From assembly GCF_019602855.1 (NCBI RefSeq), contig NZ_CP080766.1:124001-188000 (forward strand): a stretch of 64,000 nt of DNA, in the 5' to 3' direction. This stretch comes from Cupriavidus pinatubonensis (GTDB taxonomy: Bacteria > Pseudomonadota > Gammaproteobacteria > Burkholderiales > Burkholderiaceae). Made by a program: the position numbers and the translations under genes. Under the pieces are notes generated by a model. It did no database searches. It saw only the letters and a list, made by a program, of their open reading frames with translations, and was not told the origin of the DNA. This document shows positions 28,031 to 36,080 of the stretch, one piece after another (positions within the stretch are counted from its first letter, which is position 1; each line of letters starts with the position of its first letter).

Positions 28031-28240
28031 AGCGGCACACGCGGTCGCCGCTTTCGGTCAGCGACACCTGGCGCGTGCTCCGGTGCAGCAGTTGCGGGCC
28101 TTCGCCTGCTCCAGCGCCTTGACGCGCTTGCTGACATAGGCCGGCGAATTGCCCAGCTCTTCCGCAGCAGCCACGAAGCTGGCGCGCTGCGCGACCAGGC
28201 AGAACACCCGCAGGTCTTCCAGTGGGGGCAGATTATTCAC
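28031..28240 (-). pseudogene. LysR-family regulator remnant (N-terminal domain, frameshifted)
   Basis: The reverse strand opens with a LysR winged helix: LRVFCLVAQRASFVAAAEEL, then GNSPAYVSKRVKALEQA. About 45 codons in, the reading frame shifts, and LLHRSTRQVSLTESGDRVCR, the expected next LysR segment, continues in another frame up to a TAG. The effector domain is absent and PAS sequence follows. It is divergent from the tartrate dehydrogenase pseudogene, which fits the usual DmlR/TtuA-type regulator arrangement. Confidence 0.8.
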
Positions 28241-28350
28241 GATTCGTGTTTCCTGTATCCACGCTTGCGCGGATGATCCGCGCGCGGTTTACCGGCATCC
28301 TCGATCGCGTCCAGACCACCAGACACACCAGACCCGAGCGAGACACCGCC

Positions 28351-28954
28351 ATGACCAAACCATCTCCAGCTTCGTTCCGGATTGCCGCCATTGCCGGCGA
28401 CGGCATCGGCAACGAAGTCCTCCCCGAAGGGCTGCGCGTCGTCGAAGCCGCCGCGCGCAAGTTCAACCTGCCCATTGAAGTGCGCCACTTCGAATGGGCC
28501 AACTGCGACTATTACCTGCGCCACGGCAAGATGATGCCGGACGACTGGAAGCAGCAGCTCGACGCCTTCGACGCCATCTACTTCGGCGCCGTCGGCTGGC
28601 CCGACAAGGTACCCGACCACATCTCGCTGTGGGGCTCTCTGCTCAAGTTCCGCCGCGAATTCGACCAGTACGTTAACCGCGAACCTGAACCCGGAACGCA
28701 AGTTCCCGTCGCTGTTCGAACCAGTGCACGGCTCGGCGCCGGACATCTTCGGCAAGCAGATCGCCAACCCCATCGGCATGATCTGGTCGGGCGCGATGAT
28801 GCTGGACTTCCTGGGCGGTGAAGCCGGACGCCAGGCACATGACGCGATCCTCGCCGCGATCGAGACCGTGTTGCGCGAAGGTCCGCTGACGCCGGATGCC
28901 GGCGGCAAGGCCGGCACGAGCGACGTGGGCAAGGCCATCGCCGAAGCGGTCTGA
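28351..28954 (+). pseudogene. Tartrate dehydrogenase (TtuC type), internal deletion
   Basis: The N-terminal part (about 109 codons) is a good beta-decarboxylating dehydrogenase start: FRIAAIAGDGIGNEVLPEGL, then FDAIYFGAVGWPDKVPDHIS and LKFRREFDQYVN, as in tartrate/malate dehydrogenase. Right after that the frame breaks, and the C-terminal part resumes in another frame as NPERKFPSLFEPVHGSAPD and IFGKQIANPIGMIWSGAMML to the stop at 28954. About 160 residues, including the catalytic Lys and metal Asp region, are missing. The gene cannot make an active enzyme. Confidence 0.88.
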
Positions 28955-29051
28955 GGCCGCTCGCGCCGCGGCGTGACGCACGATTCGCCTCGCGAGTCGT
29001 TTCCCGTGGCGCACGACCATCCCTTCGTCACATAAGTAATTTTTTTCCGCG

Positions 29052-29347
29052 AGGATCGGCGGCAGCCGCTGGGGCCTGAAAGGCAACGAGGATCTCGGCG
29101 GCGGCAACAAGGCCATGTTCCTGCTGGAAAACGGCTTTGGCACCGACGACGGCAAGGCACGCTGCACAATTACTCGGTCGGCGCGTCGTACGTGATTGGC
29201 AACGCCACGGGCTACGTTGGCTACATGGGCCGGCGCGAGACCACGCGGGACGCGCGCTTCGGCATCGCCTTCGTCGGGCTGGGCTACCAAATCACGTCCG
29301 CGCTGCACCTGTCGGGCGCCTTTTGGGGGGCAGTTCAGGACTCGTGA
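29052..29347 (+). pseudogene. Gram-negative porin remnant
   Basis: Two pieces of a Burkholderiales-type general porin remain. Piece 1 (29052-29158) reads GGSRWGLKGNEDLGGGNKAM then FLLENGFGTDDGKA, a near-N-terminal strand pair. Piece 2 (29162-29347), in a different frame, reads LHNYSVGASYVIGNATGYVG followed by FGIAFVGLGYQITSALHLSG. About 97 of some 360 residues survive. It sits directly after the broken tartrate dehydrogenase. Confidence 0.75.
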
Positions 29348-29546
29348 ACCAATATTGATAAGCGCACGCTGTCCGGTGCCCCGCATAAGGCCTGCACGGT
29401 ACCGCCTTACCTGCTTCTCCCGCTGCAACCCCAGCCGCCTAGCGTCATCTCGCCCGCATAAGCCTTGTAATTTGTAGGATTCTGTCCGACAGTAACCGAG
29501 GCCGCTTTGGGCGACTATTACGGCAGCCCCTGCCCCCTCCCTGTTC

Positions 29547-31466
29547 ATGTCTGACTCCGGACGCCCTTCCAGCCCCCGCCCCGCGACCGAGCGGCACGAT
29601 ATCTTTCGCACGCTCGTCGAAACAATTTCGGACTACGCGATCTTCCTGCTCGATACCGACGGCACGATCACGAGCTGGAACCGCGGCGCGCAGCGGATCA
29701 AGGGTTACGAAGCGTCAGAGATCATTGGCTCACATTTCTCGCGCTTTTACCCCGAGGATTCGATCGCACGCGGCTGGCCCCAGAAGGAGCTGGAGCTGGC
29801 CAGGCGCCACGGCCGCGTCGAAGACAAAGGCTGGCGCGTGCGCAAGGACGGGACGCGATTCTGGGCCAATGTCGTGATCACCGCACTGCACAATGAAGCG
29901 GGTGAAATCATAGGTTTTGCCAAGATCACGCGGGACATGACGGACCAGATGCAGGATGCGGCCAAGCTAATGGAGAGCGAAGAGACTTTCCGGCTGCTGG
30001 TCCTGAACGTCAAGGACTACGCGATATTCATGCTCGATCCGCACGGCAACGTCGTGAGCTGGAACGCGGGTGCTGCGCAGATCAAGGGCTATCGAAGCAG
30101 CGAAATCGTCGGCCGGCATTTCTCCACGTTCTATCTGCCCGAGGATGTCGCAGCGGGCAAGCCAGAGCGGCTGATCCAGCGGGCCCGCGAGCATGGCAGC
30201 GTGCAAGACGAGGGCTGGCGGATGCGCAAGGACGGCTCGCTGTTCTGGGCCAGTGTCACGCTTACCGCGATCTATGACGAACATCGCCAGTTGCGCGGCT
30301 TCGCCAAGGTGACGCGGGACATGAGCGAACGCAAGCGGCTTGAGGAAGTCGAGGCTTCGGCGCGCCGGATGAAGGAGTTCCTGGCGATGCTGGCCCACGA
30401 ACTGAGAAACCCGCTCGCACCGATGTACAGCGCCACGTCGATCATGGAGCGCGCGCCGGACGATTTGTCGCTGGTCAAAGCGAATCTGGGCATCGTCGGC
30501 CGTCAGTTGCGGCATCTGACCCGGCTGGTCGACGACTTGCTCGATGTCGGCCGCATTGCCGCGGGCAAGCTCGAACTGCGCCGCTCGGTCATCCCGATCC
30601 GCGAGGTGATCGCGGCGGCCATCGAAGGGAGCATGCCCGCGATCGAGGCCAGGTCACAACGCATCGAAGCGCAACTCGACGATGCGGATTTCCAGGTCTT
30701 CGGCGATCTCACGCGCCTGGCGCAGGTGCTGCAGAACCTGTTGATCAACGCGTCCAAGTTCTCGCCCGAAAGCACGACGATCACCTTGCGCTGCGGCCTG
30801 AACGGCCGCATCGGGCAACTGACGATTACCGACCAGGGCTGCGGCATCGCCCCGGAAAACCTGTCCGAGGTATTCAACCTCTTCGTGCAAGGCGGACCAC
30901 CGGGCCAGACCAGTTCCAACGGGCTAGGCATCGGGCTGTCGCTGTGCCGGTCGATCATTGAACTGCATGAGGGATCGATCAGCGCCGCCAGCCAGGGGCT
31001 TGGCTTGGGCTGCACATTCTCGATCCGGCTTCCGATCATTACCGAACCGCGCACGTCGATGGCTCCCTTGCTGCGCCGTCCGCAGGAAGGCCTCAACATC
31101 TTGCTGGTCGATGACAACCGCGATGCCGCCGACAGCATGGGCCTGCTGCTGCAGATGACCGGCCACTCGGTCAAAGTTGCCTACGACGGCGTGACGGCAC
31201 TGCGCAGCGTCGAGGATTTCACGCCCGACGTCGCGCTCATCGACCTGGCCATGCCGGATATGGACGGCTTCGAGCTGGTGCGCGAACTGCGCGACTACGC
31301 CCACCTGCATCACACCCGCTATTTCGCGCTCACCGGCTTTGGCGATCCCGGCATCAAGGAAGATACGGCTCGCGCTGGTTTTGACGGGCATCTGGTCAAG
31401 CCAGTGGATATTGACGCCATGACTGAAATCCTTCAGCAGACCCAGCACCGGCCCGCCGCCAGGTAG
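29547..31466 (+). CDS. Hybrid sensor histidine kinase with two PAS domains and a receiver
   Basis: A 639-residue soluble hybrid kinase with no membrane segment. Two tandem PAS/PAC domains (about residues 20-135 and 145-265) share SDYAIFLLD/KDYAIFMLD openings and look like internal duplicates. HisKA follows with phospho-acceptor His284 (MLAHELRNPL). The HATPase domain shows NLLINASKF (N box), DQGCGIAPENL (G1) and GLGIGLSLCR (G2). A C-terminal receiver (about 518-632) carries Asp566 in ALIDLAMPDMDG and Lys in HLVKPVD. No partner regulator is adjacent; the signal is unknown. Confidence 0.93.
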   Translation: MSDSGRPSSPRPATERHDIFRTLVETISDYAIFLLDTDGTITSWNRGAQRIKGYEASEIIGSHFSRFYPEDSIARGWPQKELELARRHGRVEDKGWRVRKDGTRFWANVVITALHNEAGEIIGFAKITRDMTDQMQDAAKLMESEETFRLLVLNVKDYAIFMLDPHGNVVSWNAGAAQIKGYRSSEIVGRHFSTFYLPEDVAAGKPERLIQRAREHGSVQDEGWRMRKDGSLFWASVTLTAIYDEHRQLRGFAKVTRDMSERKRLEEVEASARRMKEFLAMLAHELRNPLAPMYSATSIMERAPDDLSLVKANLGIVGRQLRHLTRLVDDLLDVGRIAAGKLELRRSVIPIREVIAAAIEGSMPAIEARSQRIEAQLDDADFQVFGDLTRLAQVLQNLLINASKFSPESTTITLRCGLNGRIGQLTITDQGCGIAPENLSEVFNLFVQGGPPGQTSSNGLGIGLSLCRSIIELHEGSISAASQGLGLGCTFSIRLPIITEPRTSMAPLLRRPQEGLNILLVDDNRDAADSMGLLLQMTGHSVKVAYDGVTALRSVEDFTPDVALIDLAMPDMDGFELVRELRDYAHLHHTRYFALTGFGDPGIKEDTARAGFDGHLVKPVDIDAMTEILQQTQHRPAAR

Positions 31467-31493
31467 CAGTGGGTCGGGTCACGGCGAATCCTC

Positions 31494-31892
31494 TCAGCGC
31501 TTCTTCTTTGATTGGTTGAGCGCCACGGCCGCCTGGATGAGGGCCTTCAGCGCCGTCTCGTCGAACGCTTCGCCCTCGTGGATATCGATGGCGCGACGTG
31601 TATTCCCTTCCAGGCTCGAATTGAAGAGCTTCGAGGGATCTGGCAGTGACGCACCTTTGGCAAAGGTCATCTTCACTACGTTCTTGTACGTCTCGCCGGT
31701 GCAGAGAATGCCATCGTGCGACCACACCGGCACCCCGCGCCACTTCCACTCCTCGACCACTTCCGGATCGGCCTTCCGGATCAGCTCGCGGATACGGCTC
31801 AGCATTTCGCCGCGCCAGTCGCCAAGTTCGCGGATCCTCTCGTCGATCAGTTCGGTCGGCGACTTGCCATCCTGCAACCCGGTGTTCTTCAT
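31494..31892 (-). CDS. DUF1801 (YdhG-like) domain protein
   Basis: A 132-residue cytoplasmic protein of the DUF1801 family, with the recognisable EEWKWRGVPVWSHDGILCTGETYKN core and VKMTFAKGASLPDP segment. The family has a small alpha/beta fold; some members have been proposed as iron chaperones, but function is not established. AGGAGA precedes the ATG at 31892. It points away from the peptide cluster that begins at 32184, whose regulatory region lies just behind it. Confidence 0.8.
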   Translation of the reverse strand: MKNTGLQDGKSPTELIDERIRELGDWRGEMLSRIRELIRKADPEVVEEWKWRGVPVWSHDGILCTGETYKNVVKMTFAKGASLPDPSKLFNSSLEGNTRRAIDIHEGEAFDETALKALIQAAVALNQSKKKR

Positions 31893-31944
31893 GCCCGTTC
31901 TCCTAGGAAGAGGGACATTCTAGCGCTGCCTGCCCGGCCGCGTT

Positions 31945-31983
31945 TGTCTGGTCAGCACAGACACGTCTATCGAAATCTGTCTG
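31945..31983. promoter_or_regulatory. Candidate enhancer (activator) sites of peptide cluster A
   Basis: TGTCTG at 31945-31950 and 31978-31983 lie 152 and 119 nt before the sigma-54 GG at 32097; an inverted copy CAGACA is at 31958-31963, so TGTCTG-N7-CAGACA forms a dyad. The equivalent sites of clusters B and C occur at almost the same distances. A bacterial enhancer-binding protein is the expected ligand. Confidence 0.55.
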
Positions 31984-32055
31984 ATGGCGACCAACATAGA
32001 GCAGCATGGTATCGCCCAGCCTCACGGCAAAGGCAGGCCTATTTTCCCTTTGTTT

Positions 32056-32067
32056 TCAAAGATTTGA
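32056..32067. promoter_or_regulatory. IHF-like site of peptide cluster A
   Basis: TCAAAGATTTGA fits the IHF core TCAANNNNTTR. Its centre is 35.5 nt before the sigma-54 GG, identical to clusters B and C. It is also an inverted repeat (TCAAA/TTTGA), so a dimeric regulator is the alternative. Confidence 0.55.
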
Positions 32068-32095
32068 TGACGCCATGACGCGTCGGTCGCCGCCC

Positions 32096-32110
32096 TGGCA
32101 CACCCCATGC
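32096..32110 (+). promoter_or_regulatory. Sigma-54 (-24/-12) promoter of peptide cluster A
   Basis: TGGCACACCCCATGC has the -24 GG and -12 GC dinucleotides at the exact sigma-54 spacing and a perfect TGGCAC -24 element. It lies 73 nt upstream of the first peptide gene. Clusters B and C have the same element. Confidence 0.8.
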
Positions 32111-32183
32111 ATATATGACTGCGAGCGCAACACCCGATGCCCTCTAAACCCAAGCCAGACCAGCACCCTCAAGGAGTTTCATC

Positions 32184-32444
32184 ATGTCCCTCACCATCCA
32201 GAACCTGCCCGTCGAACAAGACCTCGACCACGCCAAGATGAGCGCCGTGCGCGGCGGCAGCCTGTTCCTGAACAACGGCATCAACGCGATCATGGGCGGC
32301 GCCGGCGTGTCCTTCGCCAGCCCCAACATCATCGTCGCCCCGGTCACCCAGGTCGATGCCTCGACCCGCACCAACGTCAACCTCACGAGCATCAGCAACC
32401 TGCTCAACAACGTCGGCGGCATCGTGCAGGCCGCGCAGCACTAA
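32184..32444 (+). CDS. Double-glycine-leader peptide, type 1 (copy A1)
   Basis: An 86-residue protein and first of seven paralogues. The 25-residue leader ends in MSAVRGG: Leu at -12, Met at -7, Val at -4 and Gly-Gly at -2/-1, the canonical signal for C39-peptidase ABC exporters. The 61-residue core starts SLFLNNGINAIMGGAGVSF, continues through SPNIIVAPVTQVDASTRTN and ends NNVGGIVQAAQH. It has no cysteine and only one Asp and one Arg. AAGGAG lies upstream. I do not recognise the core. It is followed 47 nt later by a type-2 copy. Secreted bacteriocin, signal or matrix peptide are all possible. Confidence 0.85.
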   Translation: MSLTIQNLPVEQDLDHAKMSAVRGGSLFLNNGINAIMGGAGVSFASPNIIVAPVTQVDASTRTNVNLTSISNLLNNVGGIVQAAQH

Positions 32445-32491
32445 TTCCCCAGCCAGTCCATCTCTTCATCCAGCCTACCCAGGAGACCATC

Positions 32492-32752
32492 ATGTCCTTG
32501 ACCATCCAGAACCTCCCGCTCGAACAAGACCTCGACCACGCCAAGATGGGCGCCGTACGCGGCGGCAGCATCTTCGTGAACTCCGGCACCAACGCCATCG
32601 TCGGCGGCAGCGGCGTGTCGTTCTTCAGCCCGAACACCATCGTGGCTCCGGTCACGCAAGTGGATGCCTCGAGCCGCACCAGCGTCGACCTGAAGACCAT
32701 GGCGAACACCATCAACAACGTCGGCGGCATCGTTCAGGCGCTCCAGCACTAA
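32492..32752 (+). CDS. Double-glycine-leader peptide, type 2 (copy A2)
   Basis: Paralogue of A1 with the same 25-residue leader (KMGAVRGG) and an 86-residue length. The core is type 2: SIFVNSGTNAIVGGSGVSFF at the start and MANTINNVGGIVQALQH at the end. Type 2 differs consistently from type 1 at core positions 2, 4, 8 and in the central helix. CCCAGGAGACCATC precedes the ATG and is conserved before every type-2 copy. A strong terminator follows, so A1-A2 form one operon. Confidence 0.85.
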   Translation: MSLTIQNLPLEQDLDHAKMGAVRGGSIFVNSGTNAIVGGSGVSFFSPNTIVAPVTQVDASSRTSVDLKTMANTINNVGGIVQALQH

Positions 32753-32828
32753 GTCCATCGTGGCGGTGGGACCCTTCGCGGTTCCGCCCTCCTTCCCACG
32801 AGCCGGCGTCCGGCGCCCGGCTCATTTC

Positions 32829-32853
32829 AAGACCGCCTCGTGCGGTCTTTTTT
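32829..32853 (+). terminator. Rho-independent terminator of peptide cluster A
   Basis: Stem AAGACCGC/GCGGTCTT with loop CTCGT, followed by a T-tract. It ends the A1-A2 transcript. Confidence 0.85.
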
Positions 32854-32899
32854 CTGTTCCGCATTGATGGCCGGCACAAGATGGCGCGTTAAATCGCAC

Positions 32900-33799
32900 T
32901 CACATGAAGCCCGGGTTTCGCGGGAAATACCGCCTCCAGTCGCCGAAATCGCCCGTCGACATCAGCACCATCGGAAGCGTGAATCGCATGCCCTGGCTGG
33001 CTGCGATTGCCAGCGCGTCGCTCGTCCCGGGAACGAACACGGATACCTGCCTCGCATCCCCCGCGACGGCCAAAGCCAGTGCCGCACGGAATGCACCGGG
33101 CATCGCGTATGTATCCATGACCGCCAGCGGACCTACATGGCCCGACGCGGCCACGTACGCGTAGCCGACGCGCTGGCCTTCGTCTTCGAGAAAGACGCCC
33201 CTCATCCTCGGATCGGCCAGCAGATACCTGTGATGCTTCTCTCGCGAAACCCCCAAGGTGGCAACGTCGAGCCGTTGCAGCATGTCGAGATCGGCCGCAT
33301 CCGTGCCGATCGGCGTCGCGCGAAGCCCGGGACCATTTGCGAGCCCCGCCAGTGACGCACGCTCTGCAGTGCACAAATGGATGGGTACGCGCGGCAGCAT
33401 GCCGTGCCGCACATACAGCCCTTGCGACACGACGTTGAAGGCAAAGGTAATCAGGCTCTTCTCGCTCGCCCCGGCCTGGTTCGCATGCTCCAGGGTACGG
33501 GCGAGCAATTCGTTGCCGATCCCCTGTCCCTGCCGGCCCGGTGCCACGAACAATTCCGCCAGAAACCAGAGCCGCCCGCTCACCCAACTCTGCGCAAAGC
33601 CGGCAATCTCGCCATCGTCCTCCGCCAGCCACGTGCCGCGGGGATCGTCCCGAAGGCAGAACGACTGGAAATCCGGAGACCGCGACGCGGCAATCGCCCC
33701 GAACCCGTGGCGGACGGTCAGGTCGTTGATGCTGCGGGTCACCAGCTCTTCGGCACGGGGCAGTTCATCAACGCGTGCAGGTCGGAAAAGAAGCGGCAT
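32900..33799 (-). CDS. GNAT-fold acetyltransferase with two GNAT-like halves
   Basis: A 299-residue protein. The N-terminal half is a GNAT domain: FRPARVDELPRAEELVTRSI opens it, and LAELFVAPGRQGQGIGNELLART holds the acetyl-CoA loop (R-Q-G-Q-G-I-G). The C-terminal half (from about residue 155) resembles a second, degenerate GNAT unit with GVFLEDEGQRVGYAYV. GGAGGAG 4 nt upstream supports the ATG at 33799. It lies between peptide clusters A and B on the opposite strand; no evidence ties it to them, though acetylation-based self-protection is a speculative possibility. Confidence 0.82.
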   Translation of the reverse strand: MPLLFRPARVDELPRAEELVTRSINDLTVRHGFGAIAASRSPDFQSFCLRDDPRGTWLAEDDGEIAGFAQSWVSGRLWFLAELFVAPGRQGQGIGNELLARTLEHANQAGASEKSLITFAFNVVSQGLYVRHGMLPRVPIHLCTAERASLAGLANGPGLRATPIGTDAADLDMLQRLDVATLGVSREKHHRYLLADPRMRGVFLEDEGQRVGYAYVAASGHVGPLAVMDTYAMPGAFRAALALAVAGDARQVSVFVPGTSDALAIAASQGMRFTLPMVLMSTGDFGDWRRYFPRNPGFM

Positions 33800-33959
33800 G
33801 GACTCCTCCGGCATGGCATGGCATGGCGTGGCAACGTCTGGTGGTATAGCAGAAGGCCCGGCAAGGGCCAAGCTGGCACGCTGGCCTCAGTACGATCCCC
33901 ATGGCACGGCTTGTGTCTTCCGCGCAGAATCCGGACTCATAACACCGAGACAGACCGTA

Positions 33960-34103
33960 CTGGCTCAGCCCGAGACGAAGCGCGCCGAGACTGTTGGCAT
34001 CAAAGCGCGCTACATGGATCCACCGGCACTGGCCGCGCTGGTCAAGAAAGATGCCGAGTACTGGGGCAAGATCATCAAGGCGAAGAACATCACGGCCGAC
34101 TGA
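33960..34103 (+). pseudogene. Bug/TctC receptor remnant (C-terminus only)
   Basis: The last 47 codons before the stop at 34103 read ETVGIKARYMDPPALAALVK followed by KDAEYWGKIIKAKNITAD, the typical C-terminal helix of Bug-family receptors. Nothing upstream resembles the rest of the roughly 325-residue protein; the acetyltransferase gene lies there instead. It is a deletion remnant. Confidence 0.75.
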
Positions 34104-34147
34104 TCAATTGATCGCTGCCGGGAGCGCCGCCAGCTACAGGCGGCGTT

Positions 34148-34354
34148 TCAGCGCCGCCAGAGGCCTTCGCGAATCAACGCGTCAGCAATGCGGGGGATCA
34201 TCTGCGCGACCCGGCGAGCCGACTCCATAAACGGGCGCTGGCTGCTCGTGGCCAGCACCACGGTCTGGCGCAAGGCGCGGTCCGCCAGCGGCACGGCTTC
34301 GAACGCGCCGCTTTCCAGTTCGGCGCTGATCGCGTGGTAAGGCAGCAGGCCTCG
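34148..34354 (-). pseudogene. LysR-family regulator remnant (C-terminus only)
   Basis: Reading left, about 68 codons resemble the end of a LysR effector domain: GLLPYHAISAELESGAFEAV, then PLADRALRQTVVLATSSQRP and a closing helix to the stop. The DNA-binding half is missing. It faces the Bug remnant tail-to-tail, suggesting both come from one decayed uptake locus. Confidence 0.6.
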
Positions 34355-34480
34355 GTCACAACACGCCTTGGTTGCGCAGCGCTGCTTCCATGTCACGCGG
34401 AGTCAGTCCGACGGCGGCGTAGATTGGGCCGGTCCTCGGCGGCGCCGGTGTGTGGCCGGAGAAACGCGTGTTCCCCCACA

Positions 34481-34542
34481 TGTCCGCGGGGATCCAACAG
34501 ATGGCTGCGGACGTGTACGTCCGCACCCGACATGCGCGGACA
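34481..34542. promoter_or_regulatory. Candidate enhancer (activator) sites of peptide cluster B
   Basis: TGTCCGCG starts at 34481, 152 nt before the sigma-54 GG. The 9-bp perfect inverted repeat TGCGGACGT-GT-ACGTCCGCA (34506-34525) places ACGTCCG about 116 nt before it, and GCGGACA follows at 34536. These match the spacing of the TGTCTG sites in clusters A and C. Confidence 0.55.
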
Positions 34543-34591
34543 TGGACTGCATCCAAAAATAAGCGCCAAGAGAAAAATTTCTGCTTACCTT

Positions 34592-34603
34592 TCAATGACT
34601 TGA
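34592..34603. promoter_or_regulatory. IHF-like site of peptide cluster B
   Basis: TCAATGACTTGA keeps the IHF core TCAANNNNTTR and is centred 35.5 nt before the sigma-54 GG, as in clusters A and C. Its outer palindrome arms are shorter than in A and C, which favours IHF over a dimeric repressor. Confidence 0.55.
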
Positions 34604-34631
34604 TGATTCCCTGAGCGACTGGCACCTGGGC

Positions 34632-34646
34632 TGGCACACCCCATGC
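34632..34646 (+). promoter_or_regulatory. Sigma-54 promoter of peptide cluster B
   Basis: TGGCACACCCCATGC is identical to the cluster A promoter and lies 73 nt upstream of copy B1. The following leader sequence is also almost the same as in cluster A. Confidence 0.8.
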
Positions 34647-34719
34647 GTATATGACTGCGAGCGCAACACACGATGCCCTCTAAACCAAAGTCAGCCCAGC
34701 ACCCTCAAGGAGTTTCATC

Positions 34720-34980
34720 ATGTCCCTCACCATCCAGAACCTGCCCGTCGAACAAGACCTCGATCACGCCAAGATGAGCGCCGTGCGCGGCGGCAGCCTG
34801 TTCCTGAACAGCGGCATCAACGCGATCATGGGCGGCTCCGGCGTGTCCTTCGCCAGCCCCAACATCATCGTCGCCCCGGTTACCCAGGTCGATGCCTCGA
34901 CCCGCACCAACGTCGACCTCACGAGCATCAACAACCTGCTCAATAACGTCGGCGGCATCGTGCAGGCCGTGCAGCACTAA
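34720..34980 (+). CDS. Double-glycine-leader peptide, type 1 (copy B1)
   Basis: An 86-residue paralogue with a leader identical to copy A1. The core differs from A1 at only a few positions (for example NSG for NNG, GGSG for GGAG, and VQAVQH at the end). It is the first gene of the three-gene cluster B, with AAGGAG before the ATG. The near-identity to A1 in both DNA and promoter points to recent duplication or gene conversion. Confidence 0.85.
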   Translation: MSLTIQNLPVEQDLDHAKMSAVRGGSLFLNSGINAIMGGSGVSFASPNIIVAPVTQVDASTRTNVDLTSINNLLNNVGGIVQAVQH

Positions 34981-35028
34981 TCCCCCATCCACTCCATCTC
35001 GTTCATCCAGCCTACCCAGGAGACCATC

Positions 35029-35289
35029 ATGTCCTTGACCATCCAGAACCTCCCGCTCGAACAAGACCTCGACAGCGCCAAGATGGGCGCCGTGCGCGGC
35101 GGCAGCATCTTCGTGAACTCCGGCACCAACGCCATCGTGGGCGGCAGCGGCGTGTCCTTCGCCAGCCCCAACACGATCTTCGCTCCGGTTACGCAGGTCG
35201 ATGCTTCGACGCGCACCAACGTCGACATCAAGTCCGTGCAGAACACGATCAACAACTTGGGCGGCATGGTTGCAGCCCTGCAGCACTAA
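35029..35289 (+). CDS. Double-glycine-leader peptide, type 2 (copy B2)
   Basis: An 86-residue type-2 paralogue. The leader carries Ser for His (DLDSAKMGAVRGG). The core begins SIFVNSGTNAIVGGSGVSFA and ends INNLGGMVAALQH, the most divergent C-terminus of the set. The conserved CCCAGGAGACCATC ribosome-site block precedes it, 48 nt after B1. Confidence 0.85.
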   Translation: MSLTIQNLPLEQDLDSAKMGAVRGGSIFVNSGTNAIVGGSGVSFASPNTIFAPVTQVDASTRTNVDIKSVQNTINNLGGMVAALQH

Positions 35290-35336
35290 TCCAGCCCCTA
35301 GCCCTTCAGCTCACTCAGCCTACCCAGGAGATCATC

Positions 35337-35597
35337 ATGTCCCTCACCATCCAGAACCTCGCCCTCGAACAAGACCTCGACCATGCCAAGATGGGCGCCG
35401 TGCGCGGCGGCAGCGTCTTCGTGAATTCCGGCACCAACGCTATCGTGGGCGGCAGCGGCGTGTCGTTCGCGAGCCCCAACACCATCTTCGCTCCGGTTAC
35501 GCAAGCCGATGCGTCGACCCGCACCAACGTCGACTTGAAGACCATGACGAACACCATCAACAACGTCGGTGGCATTGTTCAGGCGCTGCAGCACTAA
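35337..35597 (+). CDS. Double-glycine-leader peptide, type 2 (copy B3)
   Basis: A third gene in cluster B, type 2, 47 nt after B2. The leader has Ala for Pro (IQNLALEQDLDHAKMGAVRGG region) and the core begins SVFVNSGTNAIVGG and ends INNVGGIVQALQH, as in A2. It is the only cluster with two type-2 genes, probably from a local duplication of B2 or A2-like DNA. Confidence 0.85.
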   Translation: MSLTIQNLALEQDLDHAKMGAVRGGSVFVNSGTNAIVGGSGVSFASPNTIFAPVTQADASTRTNVDLKTMTNTINNVGGIVQALQH

Positions 35598-35610
35598 GTC
35601 CTTCCGAGGC

Positions 35611-35634
35611 GGCGGAACCCGTCGCGGTTCCGCC
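35611..35634 (+). terminator. Hairpin after peptide cluster B
   Basis: GGCGGAACC/GGTTCCGCC forms a 9-bp stem with a 6-nt loop just after copy B3. There is no long T-tract, so it may be a weak terminator or a 3' stabiliser. A related hairpin with a mismatched left arm follows copy A2 before its true terminator. Confidence 0.55.
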
Positions 35635-35897
35635 TTGCCGCAAAACATCACGGCAATTGGCGACGTGTCTCGGCGCTACTGATGTCTTCCAAGTGCCGGA
35701 ATGCCGGCGCGATCTTCTTGCAGTCCAGTGCACAGACGCCGCACTGCTCGAAGAACACCCTCCACTCCCGGACGACAGTCCAAATGCACGCGATCAGCTC
35801 TGCTGCGCGTGCCGCGCTGATCGAGAACCGCAGGCAGCCGGCCAGTGCGAATCCCAGGCGATTGGCAGCACCGCTCCGCTGGCGGATCAGCGAAAAA

Positions 35898-36005
35898 TCG
35901 CGCGATAACCTACGGCACGCGTCTGTCGCCACGACCTCGACCTACTTGTAGACCGATGAAGTCAAACGGGCACGGCAGATAAGCGAAGCCCTCGTAGTGC
36001 GGTAG
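35898..36005 (+). pseudogene. Tyrosine recombinase (integrase) C-terminal remnant
   Basis: The frame reads RDNLRHASVATTSTYL, a stop (35949-35951), then TDEVKRARQISEAL and a second stop. This is the end of a phage-type integrase, where the catalytic Tyr normally lies in STTSTYLH-like sequence. The upstream R-H-R part is not recognisable. It records an old integration event next to peptide cluster B. Confidence 0.7.
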
Positions 36006-36080
36006 CAAGAAGCCTTGAAATGCAAATCTTTGTGAAGATTCGCGATTTTAGGAGTCGTCCGATAGAAATCGGCAGATCGC

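Noticed and set aside
34356..34637. 93-codon minus-strand frame containing GPIYAAVGLTPRDMEAAL
   Set aside because: It runs through the promoter region of cluster B and I could not tie the phrase to a family; treated as chance or an unidentifiable remnant.
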